A stretch of DNA of 38,128 bases from Butyrivibrio sp. (GTDB lineage: Bacteria; Bacillota; Clostridia; Lachnospirales; Lachnospiraceae): positions 1 through 38,128 of the forward strand of contig JAILJR010000190.1 of assembly GCA_024694565.1 (NCBI GenBank), read 5' to 3'. Made by a program: the position numbers and the translations under genes. Below, piece after piece: positions 25,701-32,876 of this stretch. The notes below the pieces were generated by a model. The model saw only the letters and a program-made list of their open reading frames with translations, did not search any database and was not told where the DNA came from. Every line of letters starts with the position of its first letter. Positions within the stretch are counted from its first letter, which is position 1.

Positions 25701-26862
25701 TGTTCTCACCTGGGAGGAGAGCCAGAAGTATGCTGCCCAGGTAAGGGAATCGGCAGCAAAGGCTACATCAGGAGCGGCAGATGATGAGGCGCAGCAGAAT
25801 GGCAGTCAGGATGCCCTTGCAAATGCCAAAGCCGCTGCCCCGGGAGATGCAAAAGCTGCGGAGTCTCAGCCGGCAGTAAGCACTACAGGGCTGGGGGACG
25901 CAGAATCTAATCAATCACAACTGGAAGTGGGCACAACAGGTTTAGGGGCTGCAGGGTCTGAGCAGTCTCAGTCAGAAGTAAACGTGGCAGGCATAGGAGC
26001 TGCAGGATCAGAGGGGGCTCAGTCAGCAGTAAGCGCAGCAGGCATAGGAGCTGCAGGGTCTGAGCAGTCTCAGTTAGTAGTAAGCGCGGCAGGCATAGGA
26101 GCTGCAGGGTCTGAGCAGTCTCAGTCAGAAGTAAGCGTGGCAGGCATAGGAGCTGCAGGATCAGAGCAGTCTCAGTCAGCAATGAGCGCAGCAGCGGAAG
26201 GTGATGCGGCAACTGCGTCAGGTGTTTCAAATGATGCTCAGACAGACACGGCTAAGGCAGCGATAGATTCGATGAATCAGGACAAAGAAACTCTGAAGGC
26301 AACCGGAGATGAAATCCTCAAACAGGCATCTATGCTCGCGGGCAAAGATGGTGATGAGAACGGGACTGCACCTTTGGCAGTCGGAGAGAATACAGAGAAG
26401 GAAGGTCAGTCTGAATCAGACATAGGCGATAAGAGCATGAATGCTCAGCCCGAAGCATCTGCAAGCGAGGGCGATAAGAGCGGGGATGCTCGGTCTGAAA
26501 CATCTGCAAGCGGTGGCGATAAGAGCGGGGATGCTCAGCCCGAAGCATCTGCAAGCGGTGGCGATAAGAGCGGGGATGCTCAGTCTGAAACATCTGCAAA
26601 CGGGCAGAATGGTGGTGATACAGGCATTACTGCAAATGAAGCAACTAATAACGGTAATGCGGGATCGGGCCAGCAGACTACAGCTATGGACACTAATACA
26701 GATTCAGGCCGGCAGACTACAGACCAAAGCAGTAATGGCGAAACGAGTCAGGGTACTTCAGATGAGCCTGTGAGCTCACAGGCAGGAGAGGGATGTACAG
26801 GTGCTCCTGCCAATGCACAACCCGGCGAGGGAACAGCCGACGAACCGGCAAGTTCGGAATGA
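22741..26862 (+). CDS. Secreted clostripain-family (C11) cysteine peptidase with repeat-rich tail
   Basis: A 1373-residue exported protease. A signal peptide covers residues 1-35 (likely cut at AYA-A). A KEEKKEEKK repeat stretch (about 170-200) links the propeptide region to the C11 catalytic domain (about 200-640). The catalytic dyad is His354 in WDHGSGFRGYG and Cys414 in GFDACLMATYE; TIYLDGTDLETRDG is the usual opening strand. C11 enzymes cut after Arg or Lys and are often activated by self-cleavage. A beta-rich region follows to about 1000. The tail has six 17-residue repeats (AGIGAAGSEQSQSxV) and four 15-residue repeats (DKSGDAQPEASASGG), with no LPXTG or membrane anchor. Single gene between a promoter and a strong terminator; probably a surface-associated protein degrader. 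Confidence 0.9.
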   Translation: MLRGFRRSLVTVLAGLLIATSAGTIPGAADIAYAAQNEAVKAEQPSEVKDELKAEFPTGTVLKSDHFEGLKVTYDGKESYTVKSGLNKAALEIVVLDAEKAGKGLSHLGRIFGEVILKNKKGNKVALLAKITGIDPAMEVYSDAAGSDEEHNDGNDDDGLWFFDYDALFPVEEKEENKEEKKEEKKEEKKEEKKEEKKTGYERTITIYLDGTDLETRDGSGTKNLLDMLEADIPDNTKVIVITGGTKKWHMDDIATYRDVATNSLYPDKAYDNLTADEKTRVNSKADELYGKYKTSISGSQMWEIVNNNGHNEMKLIRSFSDTYMVDPAFLTNSINLATEYAPAQKYDLIIWDHGSGFRGYGDDEYLNDWIKNHPDEKAPMSDIISVKDLASAIANTRVIKEGGKFDFIGFDACLMATYEVASTLSKYADYYIASEEIEPGDGWDYKALFNSIGGNPSISTADLGSSTVDSFLAQYKSNKNDQSTLSVIDLKAVDKLSEALSSFALILVSEADTRYYDILTTVGRDSHFGTRNGFNSSNMLDIKRFVTPFTQDNGYFSDALKKAGKDVLSALEGCVLVSKTNSNVEDGGLSIYFPIQAFYERPDFKEGYSFYNYVATDMLGRYSENNVNSDYARMAAKLAVRSMAGTLIGGRFWKDTQELGVDDVFKVFDENPEWKKLIEYAEVDRNNPDDPVMKTMQQLIDDRIHAGKISIELSEPESIDENSKQWVYKDNAKVTVEGINAPVVGDRLSLRILFDNNDVRASLGEVTDYSSVAEKGDKNGVGYAKWSVAPFEQIAYTLNGQIASMYITEFKEDGGFYGYIPLAVWNNISDVAGTGSEDKSRTQYLVDSAKDNKVKTIRLYVECTFVNDAPEFKALSYNDFKEGEVKQSHPITDIADKYVELLGGADELYTIQETPELVSLGTAYVDEKSEIDIGRYYTSCVFPEFYISDYFGNEYVLSDANLGKDAQGNDRGMDAFYNTIPKDAEYVLTWEESQKYAAQVRESAAKATSGAADDEAQQNGSQDALANAKAAAPGDAKAAESQPAVSTTGLGDAESNQSQLEVGTTGLGAAGSEQSQSEVNVAGIGAAGSEGAQSAVSAAGIGAAGSEQSQLVVSAAGIGAAGSEQSQSEVSVAGIGAAGSEQSQSAMSAAAEGDAATASGVSNDAQTDTAKAAIDSMNQDKETLKATGDEILKQASMLAGKDGDENGTAPLAVGENTEKEGQSESDIGDKSMNAQPEASASEGDKSGDARSETSASGGDKSGDAQPEASASGGDKSGDAQSETSANGQNGGDTGITANEATNNGNAGSGQQTTAMDTNTDSGRQTTDQSSNGETSQGTSDEPVSSQAGEGCTGAPANAQPGEGTADEPASSE
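25876..26181 (+). repeat. Six tandem 51-bp repeats in the protease tail
   Basis: Six in-frame copies of a 17-codon unit of the type V-S-A-A-G-I-G-A-A-G-S-E-Q-S-Q-S-E (residues about 1046-1147). Inner copies are nearly identical in DNA, outer ones diverged, as expected from expansion by slippage or unequal crossing over. Confidence 0.9.
26428..26607 (+). repeat. Four tandem 45-bp repeats in the protease tail
   Basis: Four in-frame copies of a 15-codon unit D-K-S-G-D-A-Q-P/S-E-A/T-S-A-S-G-G (residues about 1230-1289). Copies alternate between Pro-Glu-Ala and Ser-Glu-Thr versions, suggesting that a two-unit block was duplicated. Confidence 0.88.
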
Positions 26863-26880
26863 AGACAAATTAAAGAATGC

Positions 26881-26919
26881 AAAGCACTCTGCATAGCAAT
26901 GATGCAGAGTGCTTTTTTT
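26881..26919 (+). terminator. Rho-independent terminator
   Basis: AAAGCACTCTGCAT pairs perfectly with ATGCAGAGTGCTTT over 14 bp with a 7-base loop, followed by a T-run. It ends the clostripain-family gene. Confidence 0.95.
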
Positions 26920-26928
26920 CATGAAGTG

Positions 26929-26968
26929 ATGGACCTGAGGGACGGGGGTTTAGGGTCATTTTAAACAA
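26929..26968. repeat. Degenerate REP-like copy
   Basis: ATGG.CC...GGGACGGGG..TT..G.GTC.ATTTT matches the reverse strand of the palindromic element at 3388-3450 across about 35 bases with several differences. It is a partial copy next to a terminator, as is the first. Confidence 0.45.
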
Positions 26969-26996
26969 GCAGTCAGCGGGCGATCTGGCTCATACA

Positions 26997-27024
26997 GAAA
27001 AACCGGTGATCCTTAGACCACCGA
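26997..27024 (-). terminator. Terminator of the Rpn-like gene
   Basis: On the reverse strand CGGTGGTC pairs with GATCACCG (one G-U) around TAAG, followed by GTTTTTC. It lies about 70 bases past the stop codon. Confidence 0.65.
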
Positions 27025-27092
27025 TTTTAATAAATTATAAAGACTTACACATTTTACTTGACACTCTCAAGGTTTATCTTTCCCTTCAATAA

Positions 27093-27698
27093 TCAGGTCT
27101 TTGGCTGCAGTTCCATATATGCCTCGAAAACCCTATCGGGATTGTAATCAGGTCCAAAATCACTGGCAACATCTATCATTTCCCGAGCCCAAACCTGTTC
27201 CTCTTCATCTTCCAATTCCAGCTCTTCAATGATCGTGGTCTGATCTTTTCCCTTTGAAAGCTTTTTGCATATCAGTTTGATCAGGAGCGCATCTCTTCCT
27301 TCACCTCTTCCTTCTTGTATTCCTTCTTGCCTTCCTTCTTCTCTTATTGCTTCAGTCATACGACACATAATAACCTTTCCCTCCTTTGCTTCATTTACCG
27401 GAATATTGGCTGTAGTAAATGCATTGACCATATTCACTGAATCTATATCCAGAGCCCAGTTTTCACCTTTTTCTTTAACTGCCCTCTTCAGATAGTTGCC
27501 ATCATTCTGATATTTGATAAGTTCCATCACATCTCCCAGCATGGTATGGAGTTTATCAAAATCTGTCATGGTATATGGGTCAATCAGGTTCTCTGGTTTA
27601 ATCACCTGCTTTCCGCCGTAGATAAAGTAGTTAAAGGCATCTGCAAAACGCTCATTATCTGACATGTAATCATGTGAAATTGTATCTTTAATACTCAA
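27093..27698 (-). pseudogene. Rpn/PD-(D/E)XK transposase-like protein with deleted nuclease core
   Basis: A 201-residue frame whose two ends look like the Rpn (recombination-promoting nuclease) family common in Lachnospiraceae: the N-terminus DYMSDNERFADAFNYFIYGG...IKPENL, and the C-terminal half with IDPYTMTDFDKLHTMLGDVME, MCRMTEAIREEGRQEG and a charged helical tail. Family members are usually about 300-350 residues, with the PD-(D/E)XK nuclease core in between; here residue 38 (ENL) joins directly to the post-core segment, so catalytic Asp, Glu and Lys are missing. The frame is otherwise intact. Start is TTG at 27698, with AGGAGG 5 bases before it. It may be a relic, or a short regulatory form, since Rpn genes are known to express C-terminal variants. 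Confidence 0.7.
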
Positions 27699-28008
27699 AG
27701 CTTCCTCCTAATTATAATTTTTCCCAAAGCTGCCGGCATGTAATTTGGAATATGTCTGCAATTTGAATAAATGCAGAAAGCATCAAGAACTGATGCTTTA
27801 AAAACAATAGCACCTAATCCATGAGGAATCAAGTACATTAAGAAAATCTTAAGAAATCTATGTTATTGCGTTTTTTGTATATACAATTACATTTCCGTTT
27901 GATCTGGATACTCAGATCAAGGTTTCAACTACGAGTCGAATGAAATGCTGGCTCGTAGCAGTTAGAATAATGATATAGAGATGCTGTCTTTGAAGAAGGA
28001 GAGGAATA
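27699..28008. other. Divergent intergenic region
   Basis: Holds the start regions of two divergent genes. CTACGAG (27929-27935) and CTCGTAG (27952-27958) form a perfect 7-bp stem, and GATC...GATC flank it at 27901 and 27915. TATACAAT at about 27880 could be a -10 for the rightward gene. No ORF seen. Confidence 0.4.
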
Positions 28009-28479
28009 ATGGTAATAATTACATTAGAACGTACGAAACCATCTTTTATGGGTATGGATATTGAAGATTATGAGCACAGAGCTTTTTTAACAATGAAGGA
28101 AGCAGAAAAATGGCTCATAAGCAATAACTTTTATTATGGTCAAAGAGACTTTTTTGAGTACACGCCGGCTGAAGCTAAGGAATGGTGCCATAAAAAGGAT
28201 GCTTCGTGGGAGTATATAGGTGTAAGTATTGAAACAATTGATAATCCGGATGAAGTATCTCGTTACAAGGATTTTGATCCGGGAATGGCTCCTTGGCAGA
28301 AGGCGGCTTTTGAAGACGGTAGAAGAGAAGGATATACCAAAAAGCTTGTTGAAGCTGGACTTCCAAGAGAGGTAATAATCAAGAAATACATGGAATATTT
28401 TAATGAAAGAAAAGAAGATGCGGAATATTGGATATCTGTGTGCGAGGCCGATGAGGAAAAGAACAATTTTGAGGAGTAA
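28009..28479 (+). CDS. Hypothetical 156-residue cytoplasmic protein
   Basis: Not recognised. The product is acidic and aromatic-rich in its first 100 residues (DYEHRAFLTMKEAEKWL, FYYGQRDFFEYTPAEAKEW), then has a segment AFEDGRREGYTKKLVEAGLPREVIIKKYME that looks like a helix pair and recalls the (E)GRREG tails of Rpn-type proteins. No signal peptide or membrane helix. GAAGGAGAGG 5-6 bases before the ATG supports the start. It is divergent from the Rpn-like gene, and upstream of the polymerase gene by 180 bp with a hairpin between. Confidence 0.7.
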   Translation: MVIITLERTKPSFMGMDIEDYEHRAFLTMKEAEKWLISNNFYYGQRDFFEYTPAEAKEWCHKKDASWEYIGVSIETIDNPDEVSRYKDFDPGMAPWQKAAFEDGRREGYTKKLVEAGLPREVIIKKYMEYFNERKEDAEYWISVCEADEEKNNFEE

Positions 28480-28520
28480 TAATTTTGACAGAGACAATGT
28501 TAAGATTGTATAAGACACAG

Positions 28521-28552
28521 TTCTTATGGCTTACGTTGATAAGCCATAAGAA
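28521..28552. other. Perfect 12-bp hairpin after the hypothetical gene
   Basis: TTCTTATGGCTT and AAGCCATAAGAA pair perfectly around an 8-base loop. No T-run follows on the + strand, so it may be a processing or weak terminator structure. A separate palindrome TTACAATTGTAA lies at 28592-28603 ahead of the polymerase gene. Confidence 0.5.
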
Positions 28553-28659
28553 TCGTCCTCATGGCTGCTTTCACCTCGTCACTCACATCCGTTACAATTG
28601 TAATGGTTGTATAGCAAAAACCTCTCATTTTCTGCTATCATGTTTGTGAGGAAAAATCT

Positions 28660-30189
28660 GTGAAACAACGAGCTTATGTGGCGATAGACTTAAAGTCCTT
28701 CTATGCATCCGTCGAGTGCATGGACATTGAGCGGGATCCGCTTACGACAAATCTTGTGGTGGCGGACAGGAGCAGGACTGAAAAGACAATATGCCTTGCT
28801 GTATCGCCGTCCCTTAAAAAGTGGGGGATACCGGGGAGAGCAAGGCTTTTTGAGGTGGAGCAAAGGCTAAAGGAGGTAAACAGGGAGAGGCAAAGGAATG
28901 CACCGGGCAGGGTGTTTACCGGGGAATCCGACGATGACGAGGAGCTGTCAAAGAACCCCTCCCTTAAGATCAGCTATATCGCCGCCACACCGCGAATGGC
29001 CAGATACATGGAAATCAGTACCCAGATATACAAAAATTACCTGCGGTATATTGCGCCGGAGGATATCCACGTCTACTCAATCGACGAGGTCTTCATGGAT
29101 GTGACTAATTATCTTGGGACCTACAAAAAGACCCCGAGGGAGTTTGCAGCTGCCATGATAGAGGATATCCGAAAGTCTACGGGAATCACCGCAACGGCGG
29201 GGATAGGGACCAATCTGTATCTGTGCAAGGTTGCCATGGATATTGTGGCAAAGCACGTTCCGGCGGATGAAAACGGAGTGAGGATAGCGGAGCTGGATGA
29301 GATGAGCTATCGAAGGACCCTGTGGGATCACAAGCCACTCACCGATTTCTGGCGCGTCGGAAAGGGATATGTAAAGAGGCTCTCAGATCTTGGACTTGAG
29401 ACAATGGGCGATATAGCCAGGTGCAGCCTCGGCGGCGAGAGGGATATGTACAACGAGGAGCTTTTGTATAAGAGCTTTGGCGTAAATGCAGAGCTTTTAA
29501 TAGACCACGCCTGGGGGTATGAGCCCTGCACGATAGACCTGATAAAAGCCTACAAGCCGGATAATCAAAGCCTGAGCCAGGGCCAGGTGCTGCACTGCGC
29601 AACTCCTTACGATACTGTAAGGATAATAGTCAGAGAGATGGCGGATGCGCTTGCCATGCAGCTTCTGGGTGAGGGAAAGGTCACGAACCAGATTGTGCTG
29701 ACAATAGGTTATGACAGAGAGAGCCTGCAAAACCCGGAAATTGCCAGGAATTACAGGGATAAGATCAAAAAGGACTACTATGGAAGGCCTGTTCCCGAGC
29801 ATCTTCACGGCAGCCGAACCCTAGAAAAATACACTTCTCTGTCAAGCCGAATCATCGATGCAGCCCTGTCAATTTTTGATGAGAAGGTGGACAAAAGACT
29901 TCTGATGAGACGTATAAACATAGCTGCGGTCAATGTGCTGGATGAGAAAGAAGCTGAAAAACTGGAGAGCGAAACCTATGAGCAGCTTTCTCTTTTCGAT
30001 GACATTGCCAAAAAAGAGGAAGAAAAGCAGCGCGAAAAGATCATGGATGAAAAAGAGCGGGCTCTTCAGGAGGCGGCACTTGAGATAAAAAGGCGCTTCG
30101 GAAATAACGCGATAGTAAAGGGAACCTCGATGCAGGAGGGTGCCACAGGTCTTGAGAGAGGTCGCCAGATAGGCGGACACAAGGCATGA
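28660..30189 (+). CDS. Y-family DNA polymerase (DinB/UmuC-like, UvrX type)
   Basis: A 509-residue translesion polymerase. Palm residues are visible: D10 in AIDLKSFYASVE (first metal ligand; F14-Y15 includes the steric gate) and D142-E143 in YSIDEVFMDV. TAGIGTNLYLCKVAMDIVAKH is the typical fingers/thumb segment; the HhH thumb (RVGKGYVKRLSDLGLETMGDIA) and little-finger domain (about 310-440) follow. An extra C-terminal charged helix (KKEEEKQREKIMDEKERA) may bind the partner or sliding clamp. The start is GTG with GAGG about 8 bases upstream. Together with the downstream YolD-like gene it forms the pair seen in many Firmicutes. No clear LexA box was found upstream. Confidence 0.93.
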   Translation: MKQRAYVAIDLKSFYASVECMDIERDPLTTNLVVADRSRTEKTICLAVSPSLKKWGIPGRARLFEVEQRLKEVNRERQRNAPGRVFTGESDDDEELSKNPSLKISYIAATPRMARYMEISTQIYKNYLRYIAPEDIHVYSIDEVFMDVTNYLGTYKKTPREFAAAMIEDIRKSTGITATAGIGTNLYLCKVAMDIVAKHVPADENGVRIAELDEMSYRRTLWDHKPLTDFWRVGKGYVKRLSDLGLETMGDIARCSLGGERDMYNEELLYKSFGVNAELLIDHAWGYEPCTIDLIKAYKPDNQSLSQGQVLHCATPYDTVRIIVREMADALAMQLLGEGKVTNQIVLTIGYDRESLQNPEIARNYRDKIKKDYYGRPVPEHLHGSRTLEKYTSLSSRIIDAALSIFDEKVDKRLLMRRINIAAVNVLDEKEAEKLESETYEQLSLFDDIAKKEEEKQREKIMDEKERALQEAALEIKRRFGNNAIVKGTSMQEGATGLERGRQIGGHKA

Positions 30190-30249
30190 TTTCGCGTCGT
30201 ATTGTAACCTGTGGTAAGCGCAAGATACTCATTCTGGAATATATTGTGT

Positions 30250-30292
30250 GAGCCGACCGACAAAAGCCGGAGCTGACCGGTCGGCTCTTTGT
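30250..30292 (+). terminator. Hairpin between polymerase and YolD-like genes
   Basis: GAGCCGACCG (30250-30259) pairs perfectly with CGGTCGGCTC (30278-30287), followed by TTTGTATT. It may attenuate rather than fully stop transcription into the YolD-like gene, which lacks an obvious promoter of its own. Confidence 0.65.
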
Positions 30293-30339
30293 ATTACGCT
30301 TGTGAAAAAAGCTAAAAGAAAATTACAAAAAACAAAACC

Positions 30340-30747
30340 ATGGGAAAATATGATGATATTATCGGCCTTGACAGGCCGGTCTCCAGAAACCACATACCCA
30401 TGCCTCTTGAAAAAAGGGCAGCCCAGTTCATGCCTTTTGCTGCGCTGACAGGCTACGATGATGCTGTGGAAGAGACAGGGAGACTCACAACAGACAAGGT
30501 TGAGCTGACAGAAGAACGAATCAGCGAAATAGATGAAAGGCTCTCTGAAATTGAAGAGAGCCTTCATAGTCATGAGGTCAGTGTGACTGTAACTTATTTT
30601 GTTCCGGATTTGCTCAAATCCGGCGGCGAGTACGTGACTGAGCATGCTCAGATAAAAAGAATCGATACCTATAAGTCCTGCCTGGTTCTCGCTGACAGGC
30701 GAACAATTCCAATAAAGGATATTTACAGGATTGATACAGCAACTTAA
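30340..30747 (+). CDS. YolD-like protein, polymerase partner
   Basis: A 135-residue protein with the YolD-like signature: N-terminal MGKYDDIIGLDRPVSRNHIPMPLEKRAAQFMPFAAL-type opening, then a coiled region (LTEERISEIDERLSEIEESL) and a C-terminal beta-rich half. YolD proteins are encoded beside Y-family polymerases in Firmicutes and are thought to act with them as UmuD-like partners; that role is by association. The ATG has no good ribosome site (A-rich upstream only), so translation may be weak or coupled. It is convergent with the PAP2 gene, with only 3 bp between the stops and no visible terminator. Confidence 0.85.
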   Translation: MGKYDDIIGLDRPVSRNHIPMPLEKRAAQFMPFAALTGYDDAVEETGRLTTDKVELTEERISEIDERLSEIEESLHSHEVSVTVTYFVPDLLKSGGEYVTEHAQIKRIDTYKSCLVLADRRTIPIKDIYRIDTAT

Positions 30748-30750
30748 GGT

Positions 30751-31698
30751 TCAATTTTCAGCCATTTTCTGTATAACGACCGGCCAGACTATCATTGCAA
30801 AGATGAGCATCACAAATCTGGCGATGAAATTGCCCCAGTGCCCGCCAAAGGCCAGTACAAAGGTTGCAGGTCCGAAATATTCTTTCCAGGAAAACAAAAG
30901 TCCGGTTCCGACGCAGACAAGGATCGGAAGATTTTTGGCTCCAACAGGAATCCTGTAGTGCAGATAATGGCGGTCATAATAGCTTCCGGCCAAAAATCCC
31001 AGAAATGCACCGCATGCCTTGAAGAAGTCATTCATCATCTTCGATGGATCTACCAGAAGCTTACCGGCAGCGTCGTAGTCCATTGGATAAGGCTTGAATA
31101 TTACGTATATAAGCGCAACTATGGCAAAAACAACTCCTGCCGCGGTCAGAATATCAAGCATTCTGTCATTTCCCTCGACCTTCTCTGATACCTTGTAAAT
31201 TACGAACAAAAGCAGGACTGACTCAAGCAGGCCAACTAATACATCCTGAGGCGTATGCACACCCAGGAAATTTCTCGAAAAGCCTGTCAGCAGGATAAGG
31301 ATCCCGCAAAGGATTGCGAGCCACTTCCGCTTGTCCTTTTGCCAGACAATGACACTTCCGTATACAGTCGTAGCCGTCCGTGTATGTCCGCTTGGAAAGG
31401 AGTAGCCCGTCGCTGCCACCTTGGAATCTCCTGCCGGTTCAATGAGGTCCGACCTTATCCATGGGCGGTAGGCACATACTGTCAGCTTAATGATTCCGTT
31501 AATAAGTTCGCCGGTCCAGTGGCTGGTCAGGAAATAGTATCCCCACTTTTTGTCCACGCCCCAGAAGATCACGAATGGAAGAAACGGAAGCACATCCACT
31601 GCAAATTTGGAAATTGCGTTGAATAATTCGTCAAATATTCCTCCTGTTGCATTTCTAAGCTCCTGAAGCAGCAATAAATACTGAATGTCCAATTGCAT
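30751..31698 (-). CDS. PAP2-family membrane phosphatase
   Basis: A 315-residue integral membrane phosphatase. The three PAP2 motifs are present: KLTVCAYRPW (KxxxxxxRP), FPSGHTRTATT (PSGH) and SRNFLGVHTPQDVLVG (SRxxxxxHxxxD). About seven or eight hydrophobic helices surround them. Family members remove phosphate from lipid phosphates such as undecaprenyl diphosphate or phosphatidic acid on the outer face of the membrane; which substrate is used cannot be told from sequence. The start at 31698 has AGGAGG on the reverse strand. It is transcribed alone, from a TATAAT promoter about 110 bp upstream. Confidence 0.93.
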   Translation of the reverse strand: MQLDIQYLLLLQELRNATGGIFDELFNAISKFAVDVLPFLPFVIFWGVDKKWGYYFLTSHWTGELINGIIKLTVCAYRPWIRSDLIEPAGDSKVAATGYSFPSGHTRTATTVYGSVIVWQKDKRKWLAILCGILILLTGFSRNFLGVHTPQDVLVGLLESVLLLFVIYKVSEKVEGNDRMLDILTAAGVVFAIVALIYVIFKPYPMDYDAAGKLLVDPSKMMNDFFKACGAFLGFLAGSYYDRHYLHYRIPVGAKNLPILVCVGTGLLFSWKEYFGPATFVLAFGGHWGNFIARFVMLIFAMIVWPVVIQKMAEN

Positions 31699-31806
31699 TT
31701 ATATCCTCCTCTGTAAAAAAACCTGACTTACTATGCAAGACTCCGGTGCAGTCAACAGCCGGGCAGTACCGGACTGAATCATAGGAATCTGCCCTACTAA
31801 TGAATA

Positions 31807-31815
31807 ATTATACCA
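31807..31815 (-). promoter_or_regulatory. Extended -10 promoter for the PAP2 gene
   Basis: On the reverse strand TGGTATAAT is a perfect extended -10 (TGnTATAAT). The -35 is weak (an A-rich block; TTGAAA lies 20 bases away). Distance to the start codon is about 108 bases. The rest of the gap to 32034 has no gene; TTGACA at 31907-31912 is a likely -35 for the thioredoxin gene, with its -10 uncertain near 31931. Confidence 0.45.
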
Positions 31816-32034
31816 CAAATATACAATTCGTTTTTCAATTTGTCCACAATAATGCCAATTCGCCTGCCCCGGCTGACCGGCAAATATATTTTTTGCAATT
31901 TAATTGTTGACAACTATCAAATTGTGTGCAATCATTATCTTACAAACAAACAGCAACAAAATAAAAAACAGAAATCATAAACAGTCAAAGCCGTTTTGAT
32001 CTGGCAGTGACACTAAACAAGGAGGATAATGACT

Positions 32035-32352
32035 ATGGAATACAAATTTACAGAAGAGAATTTTGAGAACGAGGTTTTAAAGAGTGATATCCCTGTGCTG
32101 GTAGATTTTTATGCTGACTGGTGCGGACCCTGCAAGATGATGATGCCTGTAGTAGAGAAGCTTGCAGAGACATATGACGGAAAGGTGAAGGTTGGCAAGG
32201 TCAACTCTGATGAGAATGACCGGCTTGCTGCAAAGTACAACATCATGTCCATACCGAGCTTTCTCATTATCAAAAACGGAGAGGTTGTTGACAGTGCAAC
32301 AGGTGCAATGCCGATGGATGCCCTCGCAAAGAAGCTTGATGCTGTACTCTGA
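32035..32352 (+). CDS. trxA: Thioredoxin
   Basis: A 105-residue classical thioredoxin. The redox site W29-C30-G-P-C33-K lies in VLVDFYADWCGPCK; the cis-Pro is in SIPSFLII and the buried Asp in VDFYADW. It reduces protein disulphides with electrons from thioredoxin reductase or ferredoxin-linked enzymes, neither of which is in this window. ATG 32035 lies 9 bases after GGAGG; ATG 32029, 3 bases after it, is possible and adds two residues. By analogy with the antitoxin gene, which has an identical GGAGGATAATGA layout and must use the second ATG, 32035 is preferred. Monocistronic. Confidence 0.95.
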   Translation: MEYKFTEENFENEVLKSDIPVLVDFYADWCGPCKMMMPVVEKLAETYDGKVKVGKVNSDENDRLAAKYNIMSIPSFLIIKNGEVVDSATGAMPMDALAKKLDAVL

Positions 32353-32511
32353 TGACTACGATACAGTGGTCAGCCAGCCGGGGCAGGACAGGCCGGAGTG
32401 TTCCGTAAGCTGACAATTTTTATACAAATTTAAGAGAATTTTTCCAGGCATTTTATCATCGGGATGTACAATGTTTGATAGTGGATGTATGTCAAAAAGG
32501 AGGGTGATTAA

Positions 32512-32598
32512 ATGCAAGGAACAGAGTTTTTACAAATGCTTTTACAGTATCTCATGGAGTTTATCATGAAGTTTTTTAGCTACTTCCAGGGAATGTGA
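32512..32598 (+). CDS. 28-residue amphipathic small protein
   Basis: A very short gene with strong expression signals: AAAAAGGAGGGTGATT, close to perfect anti-SD complement, 6-7 bases before ATG; a TGA stop at 32596; and a perfect 15-bp terminator starting 20 bases later. The product (MQGTEFLQML... to ...FFSYFQGM) is mostly Leu, Phe, Met and Tyr, with Glu5, Glu16 and Lys20 as the only charges, and would form a single amphipathic or membrane-seated helix. Candidates are a small membrane protein, a type I toxin-like peptide or a modulin-like secreted peptide. TACAAT at 32467 may be its -10. No antisense RNA promoter was identified. The annotation rests on signals, not on homology. Confidence 0.6.
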   Translation: MQGTEFLQMLLQYLMEFIMKFFSYFQGM

Positions 32599-32617
32599 AG
32601 ATAAAAAGGATTATCTT

Positions 32618-32656
32618 AAATACCCCTATTAGTTATCTCTAATAGGGGTATTTTTC
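32618..32656 (+). terminator. Rho-independent terminator
   Basis: AAATACCCCTATTAG and CTAATAGGGGTATTT form a perfect 15-bp stem around TTATCT, followed by TTC after TTTTT. It ends the 28-residue gene and is palindromic enough to work from either side. Confidence 0.95.
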
Positions 32657-32670
32657 GTTATATGAGCCGG

Positions 32671-32719
32671 CCGATAAAGCCCGCTTAGCCTGAACTGACC
32701 GATAAAAGCCCGTTTAGCC
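32671..32719 (+). repeat. Two direct copies of a 20-21 bp motif
   Basis: CCGATAAAGCCCGCTTAGCC (32671-32690) is repeated as CCGATAAA-AGCCCG-TTTAGCC (32699-32719), with one inserted A and one C/T change. The second copy forms the left side of a hairpin, GCCCG/CGGGC, followed by ATTTT (to 32733), which could be a terminator. 32734-32876 shows nothing else. Confidence 0.6.
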
Positions 32720-32876
32720 GAGGCGGGCATTTTGAAAAACCAAGCGACCTTGGCTGTAATCTGTTCCAGGGCTATTATTTCTCCAAGCCGATACCGGTTT
32801 CGGGTTTTGAAGCGGTGTTAGGAAACTAATCCACTTTAAGCAAAATGGTTGTGACACACAAGAAAGAGGACGACAA

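Noticed and set aside
25876-26607. CRISPR-like array
   Set aside because: Repeats are in-frame, directly adjacent coding units without unique spacers, inside the protease gene.
26441-26773. 110-residue + strand ORF in the protease tail
   Set aside because: Out-of-frame reading of the 45-bp repeats; no ribosome site.
28560-28660. LexA (SOS) box upstream of the Y-family polymerase
   Set aside because: No GAAC-N4-GTTC type site; only the palindrome TTACAATTGTAA at 28592-28603, which does not match the Firmicutes consensus.
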